DNA of 64,000 bases from Dallia pectoralis. Taxonomy: Eukaryota > Chordata > Actinopteri > Esociformes > Umbridae. Both the position numbers and the translations under genes were made by a program. The stretch covers positions 3,741,908 to 3,805,907 of the forward strand of contig CM055728.1 in the NCBI GenBank assembly GCA_029465975.1, written 5' to 3'. The notes below the pieces were generated by a model. It saw nothing but the letters and a program-made list of their open reading frames with translations. It did not search any database and had not been told where the DNA came from. Shown here one piece after another: positions 12,918-23,059 of this stretch; positions within the stretch are counted from its first letter, which is position 1, and each line of letters starts with the position of its first letter.

Positions 12918-14993
12918 CTCCAGGTGGGGTGCAGGGTTGAATCCACACAGAGTGCACACCTGGGTGTGGCACTGGGTGCAGGAGTTGTAGTTCAGTGGGT
13001 CAGTTGTGCTGCCAATGTTGAGGTCGGTCTTACACAGAGGGCAGGTGACTTTGGGTTTTTCGGGTTCTACATGCTTGGGAACAGGTTCCTGTCTGGCAGG
13101 CTGCTGCTTCTGTGGGCCTTTCTGATGATGTGTAGGTGACTGCTGCAGTTGGGGACCTGTCTGCATTGGTGCTTGAGGTCCTCCCGTTTGGGGTGCTAGT
13201 GGCCCTTCCATTTGGGCTGCTTGTGGTACTGCTCCTTGGGGAACTCCCGATTGGCCCACTTGGGATCCTGCCGTTTGGGCTGCTTGGAGTCCTCCCATTT
13301 GGGCCACTTCGAGTCCTCCCATTTGGGGTGCATGAAGTCCACCCGTTTGGGGTCTATGGGGTCCACTTGGTTGTGGCGCATGGGGTCCACTTGATTGGGG
13401 TACATTGGGTCCACTTGATTGGGGTACATTGGGTCCACCTGTCTGGGGTACATGGGGTCCACCTGTCTGGGGTACATGGGGTCCACCTGTCTGGGGTACA
13501 TGGGGTCCACCTGTCTGGGGTACATGGGGTCCACCTGTCTGGGGTGCATGGGGTCCACCTGTCTGGGGTGCATGGGGTCCACCTGTCTGGGGTACATGGG
13601 GTCCACCTGTTTGGGGTCCATTGGGTCCAACCGTTTGATGTGCTTGGGTAACCCCCATTTGGGGTCCACCTGTCTGGGGTACATGGGGTCCACCTGTTTG
13701 GGGGACTTGGGGTCCACCCATTTGTGTAGTATTGGGTCCACCACTCTGGAAAGGTTTGGGAGCAGGTGGTCCTTGTTGTTTACTGGCAAGCCCAACCTTA
13801 GCAGAGGAGGGCTGGGCGGATATTGACCCAGAGAGGGGGTCCACCGAGGCAAGGGTGCTAGCAGCTTGATTAAGAAGTGAAGCCCCAAAGCCAAACAGTT
13901 TTGTCAAGCCATCCTGCGGGGGTTGCACTTGGGGGGCAGCAGGACGATGTGCAGAGGAGGAGCTTGCGCTTGCGGCTTGGCGGCCGCCCTGATGCATAGG
14001 GGAGCCTCGGCCCAGGTCTGGCTGAGAGAAAGCCTTGGCCATGCCCACCAGAGGGACTGCTCCAGGATGGGGGATCCGAGACTGTCCGGGACCACCTGGT
14101 CCTCTCTGGCCATACGGAATGTGCTGCGGAGAGCTTGTTGATGAACCTGGCAGGGAAGCAGAGCCGGCTACAGGGTGTCTCTGCGGTCCAGGTGAGGGCT
14201 GAGGCTGATTCTGAAGGTTGACCTGAGGCTGGCTTTGGCCATAGGGCGTTTGTTGTGTCTGGGACTGACCATATGTCTGTTGTTGGGGCCGGGACTGACC
14301 ATATGTCTGTTGTTGTGGCTGGGACTGACCATATGGCTGTTGTTGTGTCTGGGACTGACCATATGTCTGTTGTTGTGGCTGGGACTGACCATATGTCTGT
14401 TGTTGTGGCTGGGACTGACCATATGTCTGTTGTTGTGGCTGGGACTGACCATATGTCTGTTGTTGTGGCTGAGACTGACCATATGTCTGTTGTTGTGGCT
14501 GAGACTGACCATATGTCTGTTGTTGTGGCTGGGACTGACTATATGTCTGTTGTTGTGGCTGGGGCTGGCCATATGTTTGTTGTTGTGTCTGGGACTGACC
14601 ATATGTCTGTTGTTGTGGCTGGGACTGGCTATATGTCTGTTGTTGTGGCTGAGACTGACCATATGTCTGTTGTTGGGGCTGGGACTGGCTATATGTCTGT
14701 TGTTGTGGCTGGGACTGGCTATATGTCTGTTGTTGTGGCTGGGACTGACCATATGCCAGTTGTTGGGGCTGTGACTGACCATAAGGGTGGGGCTGGGATT
14801 GAGAGTGGGTCAAAGACTGAGGTGGAGGCTGGGTTTTTGGCTGGGCGGCTGGCAGAACCGGCTGTGGCTGGACAATGGGTTTGGCTTGGTGGGATGGAGA
14901 GTGAATCTGCTGCTGGCTCTTGGAGCGTGGTGTAGTCATGTCAATGCCAAGGGCCCTCTTCATCTGGCAGTTGAGGCAGAGCCACTCCTGGAC
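12918..14993 (-). CDS. bsn: Bassoon exon B: end of zinc finger 1, low-complexity arrays, start of zinc finger 2
   Basis: The exon is 2076 bp, exactly 692 codons, phase 0 at both ends. The acceptor reads TTTTCACAG|GTCCAG and the donor GAG|GTAAGG. Residues 1-9 (VQEWLCLNC) supply the last Cys pair of zinc finger 1, and DMTTPRSKSQQQ follows, a Bassoon signature. Residues about 69-251 are a Q/Y/G/S array. Residues about 365-392 contain LTKLFGFGASLLNQA, matching a conserved Bassoon block. Residues about 419-584 are an eight-residue GGPHVPQT-type array. Residues about 648-692 are three Cys pairs of zinc finger 2 (CPLC, CTQC, CTLC) ending GFNPAPHLE, with the final pair expected in the next exon outside the window. 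The reading frame stays open past the donor to 12576, but that stretch has no Bassoon-like content and is intron. The arrays are far more regular than in mammalian Bassoon. Confidence 0.95.
13240..13740 (-). repeat. Exonic 24-bp array encoding GGPHVPQT-type octapeptides
   Basis: About 20 units of 24 bp lie in exon B. The central eight or so are nearly identical; edges decay to forms such as GGLHAPQM and SSGPNVPQ. In the gene frame this is a Pro/Gly/Thr/His-rich octapeptide tract. Units are in frame, so copy number can vary freely. It lies between the conserved Bassoon block and zinc finger 2. Confidence 0.92.
14240..14790 (-). repeat. Exonic 30-bp array encoding SQPQQQTYGQ-type decapeptides
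   Basis: About 18 tandem 30-bp units lie in Bassoon exon B. Translated in the gene frame they give 19 Y[GS]Q motifs separated by SQPQQQT, with variants TYSQ, PYGQ, AYGQ and one arginine substitution (SRPQQQ). The unit length keeps the frame, so unit gain or loss changes protein length without breaking it. Composition (Tyr, Gln, Gly, Ser) resembles prion-like low-complexity domains. Long plus-strand reading frames here are mirror products of the repeat. Confidence 0.95.
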
Positions 14994-15203
14994 CTGTGAA
15001 AAAACAAAACAAAGATAAGACGTGTTTAACAATGGATAACAAAGGATATCAAGAACACAAACTTATGTACTGCTTTGTGTGTTGAAAGCTTGTAGAAAAT
15101 GAACATTAAGTATTTACAGGGTATTTAATTATATTGACCATCTTGCATTGGTGGTGCTGTCACTAATGTTATGTAGACGCCTATATCCTGTGTTTTACTT
15201 CCT

Positions 15204-15397
15204 GTTCCCTATCAGGGAACTTCGAGCTGCGTGAACACGCTATGGTAACGCTCTGCGTGAGTGCGTCATGAAGCACATGTGTAATCAGTCCAATGGCGTG
15301 ACGGAACGTCACAGACGGGTGACGTCGCGACCAGGAAATCATAAAAGCACCCCTAATTACTGGCACCTTCAGTTTTCTGTTGCTTCAGCAAGTGCAT
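15204..15397 (+). repeat. DIRS left inverted terminal repeat
   Basis: From TTCCCTATCAGGG to GCTTCAGCAAGTGC it is complementary to 19638-19830. Matching blocks include GAAGCACATGTGTAATCAG and GACGGGTGACGTCGCGACC. Confidence 0.9.
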
Positions 15398-15557
15398 GTT
15401 GTGATAGAGTCCTCGCGGTTTTCTGCTAGTACTTTGCTAATCAGAAAGTGTCTTTGCATTTTATGTATAAGAGTTCTACCGCGATGGCAACCAGTGTGCT
15501 CCTCCCTGCAACCGCTTTCTCACGGGCCGGGATACGCACGGTCTATGCGTAGTTTTT

Positions 15558-16492
15558 TTGGGAGCGGAGCATGCTCAATTAGCCTTTGATGAGGCTAGCT
15601 GTAAGCATTGCGACCGTCTTCCCATGCGGACACTGCGCTCTCGCCTCGCGCTTTTTCACGAAAGCGGCTCGGTTCGCGTTCCCCGCGGCTCAGGTCCCGC
15701 CGTTGCCGAGGCACGGCGCCGACTGGCGTCGTGGGGTTCGCAAGTGGATCTAGCGGGCGGGTCCAAGATGGCTTCTGCATTTTCTCGGTCCTCGTCTGCT
15801 AGAGCCAGTGTCTCAGCTCGGGGTTCAGAAGCACGCGCTGGGGTTTCTTCCGCCCTGGATGAGGCACCCTTTTCTCAGCCGTCCAGTTCTGAGGATATGG
15901 AGGATGAAAACCTCGAGGCGGAGGCTGAATTGTTAATGCTGGAGATACTCACCCGAGCTGTGGAAAAGCTCAACATCGAGTGGCCGGTTGACAGGCAGGA
16001 GTCTGCTTCAACCAGGGGGAGAGTTTAGGTCCTGACGTTGTTCAAGAACTTCGTCAGGCGTCAGATTTGTCTCTTCGTGCCACTAAGGAGACGGCCAAAT
16101 CAGTGGGCCGGTCTATGGCAGCCTTGGTGGCTACGGAGAGGCATCTCTGGTTGAGCCTCTCTAATATGGACGCGCCTTTGTCACCCGAGGGCCTCTTTGG
16201 ACATGCGATCGACTCTGTCGTCAAGAGGTTCCAGGAGGAAAGAAGGCAGGCGGCTGCGTTCCAGAAATTTCTCCCCCATCGTAGTCACGTTGCAGGGGCT
16301 GTCGGATGGGGGCAGCCCCGCCCGGCGCCTAGCACGGCACACCGGGCGCAGCAAATAGTGAGTGTCGCTACTCGTGCTCCCACACACAATCATTGGGCCG
16401 GGAGGCGACGCTCGCAGGCGGGGCCTTCGAGGGGTAGGACAGTTCCGAGGGCTGTCGCTACCCCCAAGAAGGCTTTGTCCAAGAGACCCTGA
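15558..16492 (+). pseudogene. DIRS Gag-like ORF, frameshifted
   Basis: The first part (15558-16028) has a Cys/His motif near the start (CKHC) and an acidic stretch (SSEDMEDENLEAEAE). The second part (about 16060-16492) is in a different frame and ends in a basic Arg/Ala-rich tail, typical of Gag nucleic-acid binding. The frame break lies between 16010 and 16066. It directly precedes the RT ORF. Confidence 0.75.
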
Positions 16493-16549
16493 CAGGAGGG
16501 ACGGGCTGCTGGGGGTGGTCCCCACCAGGGGAGAAGTGAGCTTCTCGAA

Positions 16550-18496
16550 GTGTCGAACCAGTTGTTCCCTGCCAGTGTGCTGTCACAGGGCACTGTGTCT
16601 GCAGTACCAGTTATTCCAGAGGCCAGCCTCAAGAAGCTGGTGCCCCTAGTCGATTTTTTGGCAGAGTGGAGGACCCTGCCGAATATATCTCAGTGGGTCC
16701 TGCGGATAATCGAGAGCGGGTATGCCATCCAATTCAGGACGCATCCGCCTTGTTTCAATGGGGTCCTGCCGACATTGGTAGGCCCAGAGCAGGCTCTGGT
16801 ATTAGAAGAAGAGGTACAGACTCTCCTGCTAAAAGGGGCTATAGAACGAGTTCTTTCTCCCAGCAGGGAGTCGAGCTGGTACAGCCGGTACTTCGTTGTT
16901 CCCAAGAAGGATGGGGGGTTGCGTCCTATTCTAGACCTGCGTCTGTTGAATCAGACGGTAGGGAGACTCAGCTTCAAAATGCTCACTCTCAAACAGATCG
17001 TATCACAAATCATGTCCGACGACTGGTTTGTCACGATAGATCTGAAGGACGCCTATTTCCATATCTCTATCCTTCCACAACACAGGAAGTTCCTGAGGTT
17101 CGCTTTCGGGGGCGAAGTGTACCAGTATCTGGTTCTTCCGTTCGGCCTAGCACTCTCTCCCTGTACGTTCACGAGATGTATAGACGCTGCCCTGGCGCCG
17201 TTGCGCCTCCAGGGCATACGCATCTTAAATTACATCGACGATTGGTTGATTCTGGCTCCTTCGGAGCATCTAGTGGTTTGACATCGAGATGTCGTTCTGG
17301 CTCACATCAACAAACTGGGGTTGAGGCTCAATGCTGGGAAAAGTGTGCTATCGCCGTTACAGGTGACCACTTTCCTAGGCGTAGTCTGGGATTCGACCAC
17401 GATGCGGGCACATCTGTCTCCTGCATGTGTCGCGTCGATCCTCGCAGCTGTCGAGCAGGTGAGACTAGGCCAGTCACTTACTGTGAAACAGTTTCAGAGA
17501 CTGTTAGGTCTGTTGGCGGCAGCGTCCAACGTTATACCTTTCGGCCTGCTGTACATGAGACCATTGCAGTGGTGGCTCAGAACCAAGGGGTTCTCCCCGA
17601 GGGGAAACCGGTTCCGCATGATCACAGTTACGCGGCGTTGTCTCCGCACGCTAGTCATGTGGAGGAAGCCTTGGTTCCTAACCCAGGGTCCCGTGTTGGG
17701 AGCTCCGTGTCGTCGTGTAACACTAACGACAGATGCCTCCCTCACAGGCTGGGAAGCGATCATGAGTGGTCGCCCAGCCCAAGGGCTTTGGCGGGGCCGT
17801 CAGCTATTATGGCACATAAATTGGCTAGAGATGCTGGCAGTTTACCAGGCTCTGAAGCACTTCCTCCCAGACCTAAGGGGTCATCATGTTCTTGTCCGGT
17901 TAGACAACACATCGGTGGTGTTTTACATCAACCACCAGGGGGGTCTTCGCTCAAGCCCACTTTACAATCTGGCCCGCCAGGTCCTTCTATGGTCCCACGG
18001 GAAGCTCCTTTCCTTAAGGGCCATTTATATCCCGGGGTGCCTAAATCAGGGGGCAGACACCCTGTCGAGGCAGGGGCCGAGGCCTGGGGAATGGAGACTC
18101 CATCCCGAGGTGGTGGAGCTCCTATGGGCACATTTCGGTCGGGCCGAGGTAGACCTATTTGCTTCCAAAGAGACATCACACTGTCCACTGTGGTTCTCGC
18201 TGACTCATCCAGCCCCGCTAGGGGTGGATGCCATGGTGCAGGCATGGCCGAAGTCACGCCTGTACGCTTTTCCCCCGTTTGCTCTGCTCCCAGGAGTTGT
18301 GGAGAGGGTCCGTCAGGAGCAGGTCAGTCTATTGCTCGTAGCACCGTACTGGCCGGCCCGAGTGTGGTTTGCGGACCTAATATCTCTCCTCGTCGGTTCT
18401 CCTCTGGAGATTCCGATCAGGAGGTACTTGCTTTCCCAGGCGCATGGGGTCATCCTTCACCCCCGCCCAGAGCTGTGGAAACTATGGGCCTCTTAG
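16550..18496 (+). pseudogene. DIRS reverse transcriptase / RNase H ORF with one stop
   Basis: The RT palm is clear: VPKKDGGLRPILDLRLLN, then FVTIDLKDAYFHI, VLPFGLALSP and the active-site box NYIDDWLIL. An RNase H-type segment follows, with LTTDASLTGW and VRLDNTSVVFYIN. The frame is continuous except for a TGA at 17279-17281, shortly after the YIDD box, consistent with decay of a CGA codon at a CpG. Start chosen at the ATG after the Gag stop; the true boundary could be upstream. Confidence 0.9.
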
Positions 18497-19467
18497 ATTC
18501 AGGTCTCTCGACTGAGGTCGTTGAGACCATCCTTCACTCCAGAGCTCCAGCCACAAGGAAGGCGTATGCCGCTAGGTGGAAACTGTTTGCCTCTTGGTGC
18601 AGAGAACGGCAGTTAGACCCAGTTAACTGCCCGGTGTTTGCAGTGCTGGAGTTCCTGCAAGAACGCTTCTCTACAGGTCTATCCCCGTCCACACTGAAGG
18701 TGTACGTGGCGGCTTTGTCCGCATGCCATGTCCCATTAAATGGAGTTTCTCTGGGGAGACACCCACTGGTATCACGCTTCCTTTGTGGCACCCGGAGGCT
18801 GAGGCCAGCAGCCGGCACGAGGGTGCCATCCTGGGACCTGGCCATTGTACTAGAAGGCCTCTCCCGTGCTCCGTTCGAGCCCATTGAGGAGGTCCCTGAT
18901 AGGTTTGTGACTCTCAAGACGGTCTTCTTACTTGCTCTCTCTTCCCTGAAGAGGATTGGTGATATGCAAGCTCTGTCGGTGGCGCCCTCATGCTTGGAAT
19001 TCTCACCCGGGATGGTCAAGGCGTTACTGCTACCTACACCCGGTTATGTTCCTAAAGTCCCAACTAATACCGTTGGGCCTATTGTGCTGCAAGCCTTTTG
19101 TCCTCCTCCCTTTCTGATGTCGGAGCAGAAGAAGCATAACCTCCTCTGCCCGGTGAGGGCCTTAGACGCCCACGTCCACAGAACTGCCCTGTGGAGGCTT
19201 TCCGAACAATTGTTCGTGAGCAAGTGGGTGGTTGAGGCCATCTCACTTGCCTACGAGTAGGCTGGTCAGCCTTCACCTTTGGCTGTTCGAGCCCACTCGA
19301 CCAGGAGTATGGCGGCTTCAAAAGCCCTTTTGTCAAACAAGGTTTCACTACATGACGTCTGTGTTGCGGCAGGCTGGTCCTCACCGCACACGTTTGTGAG
19401 GTTTTACCAGCTTGACTTTAGCTCCACGCCAGGAGCGCAGGTGCTTTTGTCCGAATGTGCGCTCTGA
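18484..19467 (+). pseudogene. DIRS tyrosine recombinase with one stop
   Basis: An N-terminal SAM-like segment (APATRKAYAARW, then LSPSTLKVYVAALSACH) leads to the catalytic domain: Arg in SLKRIGDM, the H-x-x-R motif in HSTRS, and the nucleophilic Tyr in HTFVRFYQLD. A TAG at 19258-19260 interrupts the frame just before the HxxR motif. Its frame is +1 relative to RT; the same frame is open back to 16666 across the RT region. Confidence 0.88.
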
Positions 19468-19489
19468 CTTCACATGGCGGGCACTTGCT

Positions 19490-19625
19490 CGTATGGCGAA
19501 GTGGGTATTGGCGTTCCCATAGCGTTTTCACGCAGCTCGATAGCTGATAGGGAATGCCTCCGGTTACGTATGTAACCTTAGTTCCCTGAGGGGTACGAGA
19601 CGCTGCGTGTCTGTGCCATACTCCC
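19490..19625 (+). repeat. DIRS internal complementary region
   Basis: It contains CACGCAGCTCGATAGCTGATAGGGAA, split here as CACGCAGCTCGATAG and CTGATAGGGAA, complementary to the left terminus. Directly next is GTTACGTATGTAACCTTAG, complementary to the right terminus. This joined complement of both ends is thought to template circularisation of DIRS DNA. Confidence 0.85.
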
Positions 19626-19637
19626 AGCATGCCCTTG

Positions 19638-19850
19638 GCACTTGCTTCAGCCCGTCAGAAACTGAAGGTGCCGGTAATTAGGGGTGCTTTTATGATTTCC
19701 TGGTCGCGACGTCACCCGTCTGTGACGTTCCGTAACGCCATTGGACTGATTACACATGTGCTTCATGACGCACTCACGCAGAGCGTTCCCATAGCGTTTT
19801 CACGCATCATCTCGTTCCCCTCAGGGAACTAAGGTTACATACGTAACCGG
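19638..19850 (-). repeat. DIRS right inverted terminal repeat
   Basis: Complement of the left repeat. It extends further at its outer end with CCCCTCAGGGAACTAAGG and TTACATACGTAACC, the part matched by the internal complementary region. Confidence 0.9.
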
Positions 19851-20100
19851 AGACGTTAGCATCTGTAAAAGTAGCAGGCATCCATTTTGTATTGAAGAGA
19901 GTCTTAGAAGTGGCTGTAACACTTTAACATATCTGTGCTACAATAAATGTGTGGCCTTTCTACCTCAATTATAAACAGATTTCCTAATTAACTCCACTGT
20001 ACGAAAAGGTTGTATTTCTACACATCATTTTTTTATAGTAATCTCATACAATGTTCAAATTGTCTTGATGAAAATCTCTTTTGACGGTTGTAATGACTAA
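19851..20100. other. Intronic sequence, nothing recognised
   Basis: Short AT-rich stretch between the DIRS end and the monomer array. Confidence 0.5.
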
Positions 20101-20510
20101 TCACTCTCGAGTAGCTTTTTGAGCAAAAACGATACCTCCAGGCTGCTGCCTGGGGGGTGGAGTCACTGGCTCGCTATAGCTCTCCTTTGTTCGCTCAATC
20201 CGAGTAGCTAGTGAACAAACTCTGATTATCCCAGTTAACTGTGGGGAGGAGTCACTGGTTCGCTTAGCTCTCCTTTGTTCGCTCAATCCGAGTAGCTGGT
20301 GAATTAAACTCTGATTATCCCAGTTAACTGTGGGGAGGAGTCACTGGGTCGCTATAGTGCTCCGTTGCAGCCTCAATTCGAGTAGCTTTGTGAGCAAAAA
20401 CTAAACCTCCCATATGCTCCTCGGAGTGTGGATGTCACTGGCTCGCTATGGCTCTTGTTTGTTCCACCAGCTCGAGTAACTTTGTGAGCAAAAACTAAAC
20501 CTGCCCGAGT
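20101..20510 (+). repeat. Tandem array of about 90-bp monomers
   Basis: About four and a half copies of a unit marked by GTCACTGG, GCTCTCCTTTGTTCGC and GAGTAGCTTTGTGAGC. Spacing between matching points is 89, 89 and 94 bp. It is immediately followed by a LINE-like 3' end, so it may be the 5' monomer region of a non-autonomous retroelement. Confidence 0.8.
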
Positions 20511-21290
20511 GGTCATGGTCGATTGGCGTCCCTGGGTTGATGCTCGGCATAGTGGGTGGGTGTTTTCCGGCCTATTGGGCCCTGTTTCGGGGTTTACCCT
20601 GTTCAGGGCCCCAGCTTCACTGGACCCCCCTGTCTCATTCTAAGATCTATGCTGCTATATTATGGTGCCGGGGACGTAGGGAACCAGGGTGTCTAATGTT
20701 TCCTGTGTCCTGTCTCTACTAACATCTGTCTGGACTTGTCCTGGGTTTACCCGTTCATGGCCATTGTCTCACTAACCCCCCTGTCTCCTTTTAAAGTATT
20801 ATGTTCGGTATACTATTGTACAGGGAACTAGTGTCCAACCTTTCCCTGTGTTTGTGTCCACTTCTGTCAGGGGACCGCTCCAGCTTGGAGCATATGCCGG
20901 ATCCTCCCTGGGGCCCCTGACTGTGCGGCTGACAGAACAGCTGGTGCAACCGGAGCTTCTTCCTCCAAGTCCTATCAAATCCATCATCCCTCCTGGACAT
21001 CCCGGACTATTTTGCGTTTTCAGTTTTCACACCTCGCTTGTTGTACTGTCATAAACTGACCCAGCCCAGCCAGAAGAGGACTGGTGATCCTCAGAGCCTG
21101 GCTCCTCTCTAGGTTTCTTCCTAAATCTGACTTTCAGGGAGTTTTTCCTAGCCGCCGTGTGTCAACTTGTTCAACTTGTTGATGTTTGCTCTGTCGGATT
21201 CAGGCTGGTGATTGTAAAAGCACTTTGTGACATCTTTTGTTGTAAAAGGGCTTTATAAATAAATTTGATTGATTGATTGATTAATCACCA
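20511..21290 (+). mobile_element. LINE-like 3' region with (GATT)n tail
   Basis: The end contains AGGTTTCTTCCTAAATCTGA, GAGTTTTTCCTAGCCGCCGT, CACTTTGTGACATC and GGGCTTTATAAATAAATTTG, then GATTGATTGATTGATT. This 3' sequence is shared by abundant fish retroelements. No RT is present, so the copy is 5' truncated or non-autonomous. Confidence 0.65.
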
Positions 21291-23059
21291 AAAGCAAATC
21301 ATCCAAATTGACGGCAGTACAGAATGATTGCAGAATAAATAACCGCAGGCTGGAAGTAGATTCAGATACAGATAGAATATAATGCACCTTCAGATCCAGG
21401 CATTTCCTCCATCCATGTCATTCCAACTCCAACATTTTCTACTCCATAATTTCTCACATATTATCTTTCCACTACTTTTCTTATTACAAAGAAAGTCGTT
21501 CTCCTACTCATTCCTCAAATAGTAATTCACAGTACTTTAAAAGTGAACATGTTCTATGGCTATGCACACCAAAAACAAGGCAGTTGAGGAAGTGCATGCA
21601 TCAATCCAGTACCATCTGGTTTAGGCTGCATCACTAGCTAGTCATATAAGAGTTTATTGGGAATATACATTTGGTCTGTTGTTCCAGTCAAGCAACTATT
21701 GCAAAATAGAATTTTTTTACAGTTATTCTTAAATGCTAAGATAATTTTAGCAAAGCTGGCTACCAATTACTCAATGCCCATGATTTGGTGCAGACATTTT
21801 AATATCATACTAGCAATGGTACATCATTACCCAAAGCTATCAAGTTACAGTAGTGATTCATTTAAAACTTATGTTAAGGAATGGCAGTCAAAGCCCAAAT
21901 CTATCTTATTGAAAGTAAACTCAAACATGACACAGCTGGAAACATTCAAACATGACCCAGTGAAGCAGTACTGTAAAGAAAAGTATACAAGAAGTGTAGC
22001 CAAATGTTCCCTGTCGATTCAAGTCATCAAGTAATCAAGCAATTGTCCTCTACATTTCTCATCTGTCCTTCTGACTGCCTCAGAATAACTTGAACGTCAG
22101 GATGGAAGTTGAGATGTTATGCTCTAATCATCCAGAGCCTTCTCAGAGCAGTCCACTTCCGTGTGACTTCCCACCACTCCTCCAGGACTGCAGCGCAGCA
22201 TGAGGCAGCACTCAGGAACTTTAATTTAATCCGTCATTAATTACAGGGACAGCGAGAAACAGGAGAGACAGTCCAGAGACAGTCCATTCACATGTCTACA
22301 CCTGTGAAGACTAAAGGTCCTAAAAGAATGACAAAATGATGTCCTGTTTTAAGTTTAGGCACTTATGGTTAAGGTTTGTGTGTTTGAGTGTCAGACTAAT
22401 AAAAAGTCAGAACCCAGCTCAGACAAACGTGACAGTTTTGTGGCCGGTTGACTCACACACAAGTACTGGCAAAAACAGGCTTCATGCCTCAGAACACAGA
22501 CACCAGCTATCCGACCTGAAAAATTCAAGAGACAGATTTGGAAACACGGTTCCTTCTAAACAAACAAAATGGTAAGCCAAGAAACATAGCCACGGAGAGA
22601 GGTTTGAGGTAATCAAAGACAGATATAAAAATATTACTTATGTACAAGTATTCGAACTAAGACGTGTGTACAAATGTTTTTACAACTGTAGCTTACTCTG
22701 AGAGCAAAATAAGAGTCGTTTGGCCTTCAAGTACGCTGTAAAATAACACTGCACACTACATGTAGGTACAATGGAGTCCAGCTCCTAAAAAGTTGCTCCC
22801 TAGTGAGGGCAGGTAAGTGACTGAACCTTACTACCAAAGGGTTTTAATTTGCCAATCAATGATGATTAGTGTTCTGCAGATGGCCAATCGCATTTGTGCG
22901 TGTGTGGTTTCTGTTTGAATTTTAAATGGTGTTCTGTATTTAATGTTGGTTTTTTATTTATTCTGTGTTATCTATGGAGTGTTATTGGGTGTTCTGTATT
23001 GCATAATAATTATGTTACTCAATGGAGTTTAATGGGTGCTCTGTAAAGAGTATTATTGT
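21291..23059. other. Intronic sequence, nothing recognised
   Basis: AT-rich. The last part (22920-23059) shows the first irregular GTGTTCTGTATT phrases that lead into the minisatellite. No exon seen. Confidence 0.5.

Larger units (their letters stand above)
15204..19850 (+). mobile_element. DIRS tyrosine-recombinase retrotransposon, structurally complete
   Basis: Inverted terminal repeats lie at 15204-15397 and 19638-19850. An internal complementary region lies just inside the right repeat. Between them are a Gag-like region, RT/RNase H and a tyrosine recombinase, in the order typical of DIRS. The element is GC-rich compared with its surroundings, as expected for a recent arrival. It lies antisense to Bassoon, about 210 bp upstream of the exon B acceptor. 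DIRS elements integrate by recombination without target duplications, and none is seen. Confidence 0.92.

Noticed and set aside
13136..14935. Long plus-strand frames opposite Bassoon exon B
   Set aside because: Mirror frames of the coding repeats; the minus frame has the zinc fingers and matching splice sites.
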